Assembly: GCA_029204225.1 (NCBI GenBank)
Contig: CM055098.1
Location: forward strand, 17,287,775 to 17,351,774
Origin: Diphasiastrum complanatum
Lineage: Eukaryota > Streptophyta > Lycopodiopsida > Lycopodiales > Lycopodiaceae
Direction of reading: 5' to 3'
Length of the DNA: 64,000 nt
Positions 24,612-36,246 of this stretch are shown here, in pieces. Position 1 is the first letter of the stretch. Every line of letters begins with the position of its first letter. The translations under genes were made by a program, and so were the position numbers. Below the pieces are notes generated by a model, which did no database searches, was not told the DNA's origin, and saw only the letters and a program-made list of their open reading frames with translations.

Positions 24612-25008
24612 CTCTTTCAGGAATACGTATGTTTGGATGAGAAACCAAAAACTCCCCAGATGATCTGTCCAGGGTAAAACCATGTGTTCCAGAACCGAAT
24701 GTCAGACATAGCACTATCGCCGATGAGTATATTGCATATCCTGCAGCAATCTGTCTAGAACCCCTTTGCAAAACATTCAGTGATGCTTTATGATCTGTGG
24801 GCAAGTTATCTGCTTCTTCCAGCCTCCTATAAATGCCAAAAATTGTCCCAGTAGGTATGGACGCATCAATGTTGCGAGATCCATCAAGGGGATCAAAAAC
24901 CACTACATAAGGACCCGTATCGTTCAGCCAAAGTGGCAAGTTGTCTTCCTCAGATGCTATAACACATACTTTTCCAGAACTTTTCAAGGCTGATTTTAGG
25001 AGATCATT
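24612..25008 (-). CDS. cFBP2: Chloroplast fructose-1,6-bisphosphatase II, exon 2
   Basis: Acceptor GTTATGCCAG precedes NDLLKSALKSSGKVCVIASE. The exon holds the catalytic metal site VVVFDPLDGSRNIDAS and the TGTIFGIYRR segment. The enzyme hydrolyses fructose-1,6-bisphosphate to fructose-6-phosphate using Mg2+. Between FGIYRR and AAGYAIYSS there are only about 26 residues without cysteine. The cysteine-bearing regulatory loop of the thioredoxin-controlled chloroplast isoform is absent from this exon. That, with the SRNID variant of SSNID, marks cpFBPase II. The exon is 397 bp (phase 0 to phase 1) and ends at IRIPER plus one base. Confidence 0.95.
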
Positions 25009-25048
25009 CTGGCATAACATTCATATCACCTTAGTGATTAGAAAGTGA

Positions 25049-25051
<3 letters not shown>

Positions 25052-25099
<48 letters not shown>

Positions 25100-25100
25100 T
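25052..25100. repeat. (CT)n(CA)n microsatellite next to the exon 2 acceptor
   Basis: A CT run followed by (CA)5 lies 44-92 nt upstream of exon 2 on the gene strand. There it reads as GA/GT repeats rich in AG dinucleotides. A branch-point-like CTAAT lies between it and the acceptor. Confidence 0.95.
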
Positions 25101-25229
25101 ATTATGTATATTTATTTGGTACATGCAATAACCTCAGACATTATTTAGTTGTTTTACTTTAGCTTATATTGACTATGCATACCAGGAAAACCCATATCAT
25201 GATCTTTAAAACCTCCAAGCCCTTTATGC

Positions 25230-25780
25230 AGCAACAGGTGTTCACTCTAGGGGGGAGGTGGTATCCTCTTACACTTATTTGGGGACTTCCTTCACCTGTC
25301 CTACTTTCAGTATGAGACACGCCACCACAACTAGACTACAAGAGGGTCATGCTTCGTCGGTTAGTCTCGAAACTTATCTCGGGATTCTCATCGTGATAGC
25401 CGACAGCGTATTGCCTCCAGACCACACGCTAGGGCTACCAAGAGACTTCACAAATCTAGTGCTCATGTGCGTAGGCCCACTGCTGCGCCTGCATCTTCTT
25501 CTATCTTTGGTCCTGTGGTGACATGATCTATCATACAGTTCGGACGGTTACTGTATGGTTATACGACACCCCATTGTACCATATTTCAGACATCCGTGTC
25601 TTGAGGGCAGATTCGAGATTTTGTCTGGTCTTGATAGACCAATCATTTTTAGCTAGTAGTTGTCGTTTGTTTATGAAGACATTTATATGCTCCTTTCAGT
25701 ATTTATCACACTTGAGATGTACTTATTTGGTCTTATATGCCTTTTAGCATGGAAAAGACATTAATAAAGCTCTCTCTACC
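25230..25780 (+). mobile_element. LINE 3' end, copy 1
   Basis: Only the last part of a LINE remains, without a readable RT domain. It ends GTCTTATATGCCTTTTAGC, then ATGGAAAAGACATTAATAAAG and a short CTCTCTCT run. This is the same 3' terminus as copies 2-5. The 5' limit is uncertain. Confidence 0.6.
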
Positions 25781-26382
25781 ACTCTACGCTCCCTCATAGC
25801 CTATGAGGAACCACGATGTGTCACTCTGTTGGTACGCGAGATGTCCATATTACGGAGAGATTTATACGAGACACCCCAACATTCTACCTCACAGTCACAG
25901 CCACTGATTACTTCATTCTTCACTAGGCGGAGATCGCATGATATAGTGCCTGAGGATAATGATTCTGACAACGACGCGGATGACAGCAGCTCACATGCTC
26001 ATAGAGATCAGAAACAGTGTACCCCCCACCATCACGCTACTACCAGGATCACTAGACACTCTACACAGAGACGTACTATTACACATGCTCATGCTCACAG
26101 ACGACACCGGCAGACTCCAGTGCTCTCTCATGCTGCAGCTCGCATTACATATTTTTACAGCAGCAGCACATCAGCATCATAGCCTTGACATCATGACACC
26201 CACAGATGATTATTATGCACACACACTCTCGCATACGTGCCCATTTAAGTTTTATTTGTACTAGATGTTTTCTTTATTACAGTATTGGAGACATTTTACA
26301 CGCTCCCATGGTTACCACATACTTGACATGTACTTCATTAGTCTTATATGCCTTTTTGGCATGGAAAAGACATTAATAAAGC
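25781..26382 (+). mobile_element. LINE copy 2, internally deleted
   Basis: A frame at 25829-26182 ends with QRRTITHAHAHRR...QTPVLSHAAARI, which recurs at the end of copy 3. The 3' UTR from about 26180 to 26382 is nearly identical to 28145-28345 and ends GACATTAATAAAG without a long CT run. The next copy begins immediately. Confidence 0.7.
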
Positions 26383-28355
26383 GAACATTAGGGTTCGTGG
26401 GATTCCGGATACACAGGATGCCTTGGCTCCAAACGCTTTCTTGACACCACTCTCGGGCACAGGACGAACGGGCTAGATACCGCATGGAGGACCACCAGAG
26501 ATGCAGCCATCCGCTTCACTTCCCTCGCGAGTCGCCGAAATGCTTTGCGGTGCAGAGCTAAGCTACGTGGTACCACTATCTACATGGATGACGACCTCAC
26601 GTATATCCAGGTAGAGGAGAGGCGCAAGGCCTTTTAGGCAGCCCGTGAGTCTTGCAGACGAGTCATTTATCGGGATGGACGAGTGCGCTTTCTTGATAGC
26701 GCTCCTAGCAACTCCCCGTGCTAGGGATTTGGGGTGCCCGGGGTTGGGAGCACCTCGGGGCCCCATCCACACCACCTTCGGATTGGAGTGTGGAATTGTG
26801 CCGGCATACATTCATCTTCCACGGCAGGGGACCTGGTTGACTTCATCACAGGCAGAGATATATTATTCATCATGGAGACACACGAGAGCCCAGAGCGAGG
26901 ACTTCCTTCCTTTCCTGGATATAGATGGGACTCAGTATTCCGACGAGAGACTAGATCTGCCAGTGGCCGAGGTTCAGGTGGGGTCGCGTGTCTGTACAGA
27001 GAGACTCTCCATTCGAGTATTGACTTCATCCGGATATTGGTTTGGATAGAGATCTTTTCATTGCAGCATGTTATTTTCCACCAGAGTCCTCGTCTTTTGC
27101 GGAGGGTATTGGGTCTCCATATCAGGACCTCTCACCAGATATTATCAGATTCTCAGAGCAGGGGCATATTCTCCTCACAGGGGACTTTAATGCCCGGACA
27201 TCTTCGAGACAGACAGAGTTCTTCGACACCTCCGATCAGCTGCGTGTTCGTGCCCTTCACAGCGATATGCTTGGGGTTACCAAGACCTCCGCGGACAGTT
27301 TGGGACCTATTACTTCATATGGTGAGCACTTACTGCAGTTTGGAGAGGCGCATGAGCTAGCCATTTATAATGGCTTACCCTGCTGGCTTCACTCAGACAG
27401 CTATACATGCCATCCTCATAGTGGAGGACATAGTGTCGTTGACTATCTCATGGGGTCACCATCCGTTGTACCCATAGTCTCTGACTTCCGCGTTTCTCCC
27501 ACCACCCTTTCTGATCACTCATTTCTCTCCTTCGATATCGGCCACCTCCCACCCACTCATTTATCTACACTACCGATGATTACCCGAGCACCCACGTACA
27601 CATTTGATCCCATTTACATGCCACTGTACCGGCAGTCCTTGGCTTCACTTTTACACTCCTTTCCTCATGACGGTCCAGTTGACACCCAGATTGCTTTTCT
27701 CACCACCTCTCTCCACACAGCTGCCTCACTAACTCTTCCCACGAAACCCCATTCCCAAAAGACTCGACGCACACCTCGACCATTGCATCCTCCTTGGTAT
27801 GATGCCGAGTGTCGTTCCCTTCACCAGTCAGTTACTTATTCACATATCCATGCTCCACATCTGCTTCGATCTTCCCGACGCTCCTACCACCGTGTTCTCC
27901 GTCGTAAGAAGCGTTCCTACGATGATACTGAAGGGAGACGTCTTATTGACCTTCTCTTTAGTTCTTCTTCGGGCGCTTTTTGGCGTGAGTTCATTCCTCG
28001 CTCCCCCTCTACGCAGAGACGTACTATTACACATGCTATTACACATGCTCATGCTCACAGACGACGCCGGCAGACTCCAGTGCTCTCTCATGTTGCGGCT
28101 CGCATTACATCTTTTTACAGCAGCAACAACATCATAGCATCATAGCCTTGACATCATGACACCTATAGATGATTATTATGCGCACACACCCTCGCATACG
28201 TGTCTATTTTAATTCTAGTTTGTACTAGATGTTTTCTTTATTACAATTTTGGAGACGTTTTACACGCTCCCATGGTTACCACATACTTGACATGTACTTC
28301 ATTAGTCTTATATGCCTTTTGGCATGGAAAAGACATTTATAAAGCTTTCTTTCTT

Positions 28356-28422
<67 letters not shown>
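26383..28422 (+). mobile_element. LINE copy 3 with endonuclease domain
   Basis: From 26560 a broken ORF1 C-terminus appears (TYIQVEERRKAF, then RRVIYRDGRVRFLD). The ORF2 apurinic-type endonuclease follows: LRIGVWNCAGIHS, ILFIMETHESPERG, then after a frameshift at about 27040 DLFIAACYFPPES, LLTGDFNART, YNGLPCW and TTLSDHSFLSF. The WNCxG, E, GDFN and SDH motifs are the expected active-site blocks. The sequence then jumps at about 28010 (AFWREF) to the 3' tail, so reverse transcriptase is deleted. The 27042-28145 frame is open. The 3' end is ATGCC-TTTT-GGCAT, GACATTTATAAAG, (TTTC)n and (TC)31. Confidence 0.85.
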
Positions 28423-28424
<2 letters not shown>

Positions 28425-30130
28425 GATGGCTGTAGCTCGTGATGGCTCCAACTCGCGATGGTGATGGCGCCCCAGCCCATGGCCTAGCTTCAGCTCATGA
28501 TGATGCCCTGAATACGCCCAGCAGTCATCGCTCCAGGTCTGCCACGGATCTACGACGACCTACTACTGCTTGGAAGCGAGTGGCCGGTGATGCAGTCTGC
28601 TACCAGGTTGTTGACTTGAGTGAATGGAGTAAACAGCATAAAGCTGTGTGTGGCCAACCTAGAGGATGAGATAGTGTTTGCGAAAATCACTTCTAGACTG
28701 ATCGCGCCTGACCGTGGAGTGCTTACTCGCTGGATGGCCAAGAACAAAAAGACCCCAGTTACCACATCTGCGGCAGCTCATGATGCAGCAGGTGGAGCAG
28801 TAGTGCAGGTTGCTTAGCAACCTGCTGCCCCTCCTATCCCTGCTGAGATCTACACTGCACCTTTCACACCTGTCAGAGATTCCTACTCTCTCTCTCCTCA
28901 ACCTAATGCATTTGCTGCTCTAACAGTCGAAACACTTGTCCCAACTCCAAACGAGTTATCTATGCAGCAACAAATCAAAATCCTGGAATTTTCGTATCAA
29001 GGCTTCGCAATTGTCTTTTCAAGATACACGCGTTATCGAAGAGACTTTACACATGCATGGAGAAAAGCTCGATAGCTACGACGCTCAAATCCAAGAGTGC
29101 ATTCAAGATGACGCCCAGGAATCGGAAACCCAGCCAGTAGAAAACCCACCGGATCTTCAAGTGGATATCCAGCGATTGCGAGAGGAGCTACTCTCTCATG
29201 AGCAACAACTGACAGACCTTCTTGGCGACAGGGTGGTTCTTAATGGTGATCATTCTACTCTTGTTTCTTCCATTGTTGATAAAGTTAACCGTTTTCAAGA
29301 TGTTTTTGATGACATGAATACTTGTAAGGACCGGTTGAACATTATGGAGATGCGTCTCAACAAAGACATTGACATTGCATCTATTCATAAGCTTCATGAT
29401 GAGATTCAGGAAGGGCTTGCAAACACGAAGAAATCTTGGGTTGACATTGCTAGGGGGACCACTAACTCTAAACAGGTAGTGGTGAAAGCTATGGAGGAAC
29501 AAGAAAAATGAGCATCAAAGACCCTAAACGCAAGGCTATGAGGGGTAAAGTTTGAAGGGGAAGAAAACGTTTTACTGAAACAAGTTAATGATTACATTTC
29601 ATCTACATTTTCTGTTCCCGTGGATCCTGTTGTTGCAGTGTGGCGTCCAGCCTTCTCACATCTTCCTCCAATTTAAAGACGAAGATTCTAGGCGGACAGT
29701 TCTTCGCCAACGAGGCTGCCTTAGAGGCACCGATCAATACCTAGAAGAAGATCTTATCCCTCTTCAGTGGGAAGAGCGGAAAAAACTTATGTCAGAAGCT
29801 AAAGTCAAAGGTCAAAAAGTTTTATTTCGCGATGGCCGTCCAATTTTTGTTGACATTGTTATTAGCACAGCGTCGCCTCCTGCATGAGTGCATTTTGGCA
29901 CTACTGATTGAGTTTTGAGTTTGAATTAGTGAGTGCTTCGAAATGGCCACCTCCGTGTGTGCCCACATTATTCTTGGAAATGAGATATTACTATCCTCTT
30001 CCTAGTTTAGTTCGGTTTTTTATTTTTTAGTTTTGTTGTTTGACGGCATTGCTCGTCTTGGTTCCAATTTATCTGATGTACTTGTCTTATACGCCTTTGG
30101 GGGTGGAAAAGACGTTAATAAAGTTCTTCT

Positions 30131-30209
<79 letters not shown>
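28423..30209 (+). mobile_element. LINE copy 4, ORF1-only derivative
   Basis: The copy starts directly at the CT run that ends copy 3. Its ORF1 spans about 28936-29886. A 191-aa N-terminal part rich in coiled-coil heptads (LQVDIQRLREELLSHEQQL) is followed, after stops and frameshifts near 29540-29680, by an RNA-recognition-like region and C-terminal domain (IFLQFKDEDSRRTVLR, WEERKKLM, FRDGRPIFVD). This is the coiled-coil, RRM and CTD order of LINE ORF1 proteins. No endonuclease or RT sequence is present. The 3' UTR ends GACGTTAATAAAG, TTCTTCTTCTT and a (CT)38 run. Confidence 0.75.
30134..30209. repeat. (CT)38 tail of LINE copy 4
   Basis: A CT run of about 76 nt lies immediately after the AATAAAG-type 3' end of copy 4. 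LINE copy 5 begins directly after it. Confidence 0.95.
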
Positions 30210-30211
<2 letters not shown>

Positions 30212-30947
30212 GTGTTGGCGCCTGCCCCATCGCGGTTGTTGGTGCGTGCTCCATCGCTGTTAAAATCCTGTTAGGATCTAGTGCAGTATGTAGATCACAT
30301 CAATCAATCACCATAGACACTTCTCACAAGCTCTCAAAGATGGCACAGCAAAAGCTTTTCATCTTTGACCGTCGATCTTCGATCTTCACGATCGGATGGT
30401 TCTCCACGGATTTGTGAGTAAAAACCCACACCTACACACGCGGGGTCACTTCTAAACATAATGGTGCTAGTCGCGCTGGCCGCGCGCGACTGTCCGCGGC
30501 TCTTCCATTCTCCTTCTTTCCAGCCATAGCTATGGTTTTCAAGCTTTTTTGGCTGCCCTCCTTGGATCTGAATTGTGACACCAAAATCTATTTGGACCAA
30601 GCTCTTACTTTCATCCAAGTCCAAGAACGTAAAAAGGCAAGACAAGAAGCTCTATCAACTGGCAAACGGCTTATCTATCGTGACAGCATTATCAGATTTG
30701 TGGATCGTAAGCCTATAGTTAATGAGAGTCTTAATTCTGAGATAGAGTCTAAGTTAGAGAAATGAAGAGATGTCCAGTTGAGCATGTAAGTGGTACACGT
30801 ACCATATAATCCTGGCTATATAACTCTCTTCTTAGTTAGTTTGGTTTTTAGTTAGATTGTTTTGACGGCACTGATCCGTCTTGTTTCCATCTTGTCTGAT
30901 GTACTTGTTCGTCTTATACGCCTTTTGGCATGGAAAAGACGTTACTA

Positions 30948-31003
<56 letters not shown>
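30210..31003 (+). mobile_element. LINE copy 5, short ORF1 fragment
   Basis: A frame at 30532-30765 carries the ORF1 C-terminal motif (FIQVQERKKARQEA, RLIYRDSIIRFVDRK), aligned with the same region in copies 3 and 4. The 3' UTR ends TACGCC-TTTT-GGCATGG, GACGTTACTAAAG and (CT)26 at 30951-31003. It has no ORF2. Confidence 0.72.
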
Positions 31004-31007
<4 letters not shown>

Positions 31008-31955
31008 AGGCCCCATGAAAAGTCCTCTCTCGGAATAGCTAAGCCTGCATCTTATCAAAAGAACTAATTACTATAGGCAAGCCATAGATATGACACATAT
31101 CAACCAAATTCCCGCAAAGTGCATCCTCAAAAATAGACCTCAAGAAGCAAGTAATGTAGAAAAAACCTGCCTTAGTATAGTTCCAGAAAAAGGGCTGAAG
31201 TTCTTAAATAATTTTGGCTTGAGCTTTTGTGATGCAATCCAGTTTCAGCAACTTGTGAGTGCAGCTGTAATGGAAATGAAGACAGATTCATTTCACCGAC
31301 AGCTCTAAGCATGCAAAACTGGCACCGATCACTTTTAACAAAAATAGAACAGATTATCCAAAACCAAACCACAACATAATTTTTTGAAACATAATAATAT
31401 GAAAAAATTTCGAAGCACTCACTAATTCAAATTTGCTAAATATGAGATTTGTCAAATTTTGTGAAACACAAATCTCATATTTAGCAAAGAAGAGCATTTC
31501 TTTACCAAATTCAGATTGCTAAAGCTTGTATTTTTGTGACTCGTGACAGCATAGAATGTCGATTATAAATTTGTGATTACTTGGACAGGCTAAGTTAAGT
31601 TGAAATATTGATATGGCTGCAAATGTGTTTTGAAAATGAGATTGTTTATGAATTCAATATGAAAGCTATTTTGAGAATTGTTACTATTTTAGAGACTGTA
31701 AGTTTGATAACGTGAGCAGTGTTTCCACGAACCGCGGTTTGAACTCATGAAACGTATGGGGCCAATTCAAATCGGATCAGTTCGGACCAGAACCAAACTA
31801 GTATAAAAGTAAATAAATGAACAAAAGCCCCTTTCATTGTTGATTACAGTTTTGATATATTATCATAATTTAAAATTTGAGTATTGTGATTTTTGTTTGA
31901 AGTTTTATCATTTATGATCTGCTAATGTTTCATGAATTTGGACTTTGGCAACTTC

Positions 31956-32036
<81 letters not shown>

Positions 32037-32649
32037 TGTTAACCATGTATCTCATTTGTTCAATTGCATCATATTGCAATGTCTTTGAAAGAAAGAGAGA
32101 AATGTATTAATGAAGAAGCCGTTTTTGTTGTAAGGAAAAGGGCTAGATAATAAATGAATGCCCTCAAGGAGTCATGTTGAATGTCACCACTGTTGCTAAA
32201 AAAAATTGGAGCATGCTAAGTACATGGATATTCTTGCAACATAACAAGGTACACACCAGTGGACCAGCCAGCTTTTAGGATTCAATTAAATAATATGTTC
32301 TTTGGAGTTCCTTTACAATTTTTGATTGATTTTAGTATTACACAATTTAATTTTGAAGAGGGTTGTAGAAATTAATCAATGGAAAGTTGAGAAAAGCCAC
32401 AATACTAAGACTTTGGCTGAAATGGCTGACAGAATAAAAAGATGTGCACATGATACAAAACTTTGGATGTCAAACGGATGAGCTTTCAACAGCTGTTGAT
32501 GTTTAGGCTTTAAAAAGAGGCACCACTAGATTGTTTTGATAAGTCTTTGTATATAAAATTCAGAAATGGTAAGCGAGTCATTTATTAAGAGAGAAATTAG
32601 CATTGAAGCTCAATATGGTTCATGCAAAACAACTCAAGAAACCTTGAAA
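31004..32649. other. Intron sequence with one (AG)n run
   Basis: No coding region is recognised. An (AG)35 run at 31958-32028 is followed by about eight G residues. A near-palindromic pair, AATATGAGATTTGTCAAA and CAAATCTCATATTTAG, occurs at about 31438-31486 and could form a hairpin. Confidence 0.6.
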
Positions 32650-32995
32650 GGACCAGACTGAGGGTCCGGGCCGGAATGCCCGCATCCGCGTCCGCGTCTG
32701 GCGTCCGGACCCGAACGCGTCCGACCCCCGAACGTGGGGTCGGACGCGTCCAATTTTTTTTTTTTAACTAAAAAGCTCTAAAAACAAATTTAAAAAAATT
32801 TAAATAAAAAAAAAACGGACGCGTCCGTACTGCCGGACGCACCCCTGGCTTCATATTTTTATTTTTATTTCTTTTAGTCTATAAGAAATTTTAAAAAAAA
32901 TTATTAAAAAAAAAAAAAAGCCGGACGCGTCCGGGGACCCAGACGCACCCCTGGCGCGTCCGCGTCCGGACACGAACGCGCGTCTGGGTCCCCCT
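32650..32995. repeat. GC-rich CGGACGCGTCCG modules with A/T cores
   Basis: Three GC-rich blocks built from CGGACGCGTCCG and GCGTCCGCGTCCGG alternate with two AT cores. Each core has a T-rich run, a TAAAAAGCTCTAAAA-like middle and an A run. CpG content is very high against an AT-rich background. The cores resemble the core at 24200-24270. No protein is encoded. Confidence 0.7.
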
Positions 32996-32999
32996 TCCT

Positions 33000-35690
33000 T
33001 AGCATGACACTGATCGATGCACTTAGGCCTATTTAACATTAATTGTGTCAAGTACATTTCACAAATAATCACCATGTGGTGTAGGAATGGTATAAATAAT
33101 AAAGCTATTCAAAGAACACAATTATAAATTAACACCTGCTCATGTGGCACAATATTGACAACTTTAGCCATTTTGTTTAGTCGATATGGATATGAAGATC
33201 ACATCTACAACACTCCCCCATAATCCAGTATCCATGATCAATAAAAAGTTGATAGCTTGCAAAATTGTGAACGTCCATGCTCATGAAAAGCCTTCATTCG
33301 TACCCCTTGATGGCTGCTTGCTTAAACCACATTATCCATGTCAAGATAATGTGATTTTCCTGTATCTTTAAGGAGTTCATCCTTTTAGTCCATCACCCTT
33401 TAGAAGGTAAGCCACACATGTTCATTTGATTCAAAACAGAACTTCTGCAGTGAAGAAGTTTATCACAACCTCTTTCTCCTTCTCTTTGCAGCATTGATTG
33501 TCCCAGTGACCCTGTTTTCCACCCAGTAAGATTTGCCTTCCGTTTTGAGCTTGTTTCTATCCTCATATGTATTAGCACCTTTCTTAGATTCATTTGGCAT
33601 ATCATTCATAAAAACTTATTGCAACAACTCCAAGAACTTCATCATTAATTCCAACAAGTTGACCTATTAGCATGAATAAAAACAAATAGCCAAGAAGTAA
33701 ATCAGACGATTATATTTAGAGGATCAAAATTCCTGCTCAAATTGTACTTAATGATACCTTGACAGGTCAACCCATCGGAACCAAGTAGAAACTCATTATT
33801 ATATCACTTTGACCAAGAATCGGCCTAATAATATTTCATTTCAGACTGCTGAAATTAGTTGTTTACGACAGTACTGCTCATTCAGTTAGACACCCAAAAG
33901 TTTAAATAAAGGGATAGAACTTATTTTTCATGAATACCTGAACCTTTCACTTGAGGATCTAACCCCTCCACAAAAAATTTGAACTTGTTTAAAAATCTTT
34001 ATTTTTATGAAATATGCTAATTTCTTTTAAGTACCCGGGGACCATACATTTGCCAAGCTAGGTCGATGTGTGTCCTACGGTCGAGCATTGGCTAACTATC
34101 GTGAATGTTTAAAATGATATCTTCTTTAGCCTCAAGGTGCATGTAAGTGATGGTCAAAGGTAGGTTGCGGTGGTATGGGACATTATGATCTGGTGGAGAT
34201 GTAAGCATGCTTGACTTGGTGTTCTATAGCTCTAGTGCATGGGGTGAGATGGCAGCGCTTTTATAGATGAGCGAGTAACAAAGCATTCATCAACAAATGC
34301 ATGTTTACCTTCCTTTGGTTGGCTTTGACAATGGAAGTTCATAATAGTTGTTATCAAAGCCACTAAGCATCATGATTAAGGTGCAATTGTTTTATCTTTT
34401 TTGGTTGTCTTGTACTTCATGAAAGTGCGCTTGTAAAACTTGTATTTCATGGTTGAAAGGCTATGAAAGAGTTCATTATTCCTTTGGTTAGAATCGGGCG
34501 TGATTCGGCTAGAAAACGGCCCTGTTATGCATGCAAACACAAGAGTCTGCAACCTGGGAGTTCAGTCCCATACCCCCCATGAAATAGGGCCGCAGCATGC
34601 CTAAGTAAGAAATTTGACAGTGTGAATTCTAAACTTAAAACAAGTCACAATATTAAATACAAATCAAAGTTCAAACTTTGTTGAAACTTTGACAGTCAAG
34701 GTCAAGAATCAGATTTTAAATTTGATAATAGAAAAAGAGAATGGAGATGTTAATTTCAATTATAGGACTTGGCAAATATACTATTACCTGGTCTCAATCA
34801 TACTAATGGAGAGCTGAACTCGAGGGTTCATTCCTGAACACCAGCAGTTCATTCATCAGTGCATCTTGGTCGATAGAATCAAGATAGACCACTCCAATGT
34901 AGATGTTCCACCCATCACGGAGCTCCCTATCTCGATATTGGGCTGGACTCCTCTCGAAATTGGGCTGGGCTCCTCCACAATGGGTGAAGTACATGGGCCA
35001 CTGCATGTAGAGGATGATGGAACCACTCCCTTGATAGCCATCGATCCCCGTATCTTATCCAACCTAAACAATTAGCAATAACATTTTGTAAAACTTTCAA
35101 TCAAGAATCAAATTCCAACTTAGACTAACTTACCAATGAGCACTCAACATACTACATATTGATTGTTATTAGTGACAAGTCAAAAGTGTATAATAATAAG
35201 TATCTACCTATCAGCACCAATGACAATGCATGTAAGGAGTTGCTAACCAATCCTGTCCATAAACTCATATTGAAGGCCCATGACACTATAGATCAGCTGC
35301 AGCCCCATGACGATAGCTCATGCCTCATCCCAAAAAGATGTACCTAGCACAACTAGCTCAAATCTCCTCGACATGGGCTCTCGTGAGTGTCCCCACTCCA
35401 TCCAATGATTCGAGACAACCATTTGCCTCGAGCTTGTATACACTTTCAACAAGCGCCCTAGAACAATAAACATGCAAGCAAACCTGTACAATGACAAGTC
35501 ACAATCGATTATTAGATCATATCATTATTATTATTGTGCAATATTTGCAAATTGCTACTACTTCGTACTAGCATTAAACAATGAGTCATGAGTCAAGTTT
35601 CCATTTTCACATGACTTCGGAACTAAATGATCAATCTATGCAGTATAATCTATCTATACCTGGTGGGGGCAGGCCTCAAAACCTTGAGCT
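33000..35690. other. Intron sequence, no gene recognised
   Basis: The minus strand near 33213-33222 reads GGGGGAGTGTTGTAGATGTG, which looks like a polypurine tract followed by an LTR start, but no retroelement protein is clear beside it. A frame at 34803-35006 (minus, MQWPMYFTHCGG...) is not recognised. Confidence 0.4.
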
Positions 35691-36195
35691 GTGAATGGGC
35701 CATGTCTACTCAATGAGTCAAGTAGATTGGATGGAACCAATTATAAGGTGTGGAACTTTAAGATGCAAAACATTCTCATGGATAGAGAATGTTGGGACAT
35801 AGTCATAGGGCTAGAGCCTATTCCAGATTTTGAGCCTAAATTGAAATATTACATCAAGAGAGGATCAAAGGCACATCGTATCATCAACCTTTCTATGAAG
35901 GATAACAATATCCCACACATTAGTTGTGCCACAAGACCTCATGAGGCTTAAGAAATATTGAGATCTATGTATGAGACCGTCGATACGGCTAGAGTCCTCT
36001 ACCTATAGAATAAACTGTGTACAATTAGAATGGACTCCAATGATTCAGTTGTTGAGCACATTACGAAGATCAAGGATCTTCAAGACCAACTTGCTGCAAT
36101 TGTAGAGTGTATCAATGATAGAGACACAGTCTCAAAAGCTTTGAACAGTTTGTCAAATGCTTTTCAAGGCTATGTCATGATCCTCTCAGTAAGGG
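35691..36195 (+). pseudogene. Ty1/copia gag, 5' half
   Basis: The frame reads LDGTNYKVWNFKMQNILMD, then HRIINLSMKDN and, after stops near 35950 and 36009, DSNDSVVEHITKIKDLQDQL and LNSLSNAFQGYVMIL. This is the conserved UBN2-type copia gag. It stops at VREK, where the minus-strand LINE is inserted, and resumes at 39347 with PSFEGLYGLLMHEEMRRK. Confidence 0.88.
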
Positions 36196-36199
36196 AGAA

Positions 36200-36246
<47 letters not shown>

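Noticed and set aside
31090-31308. Missing FBPase exon inside intron 1
   Set aside because: Neither strand gives FBPase motifs, and exon 1 joins exon 2 perfectly without it.
34803-35071. Plant mobile domain or phosphatase-like relic
   Set aside because: Phrases such as LDKIRGSMA looked vaguely familiar, but no frame gave a convincing domain.
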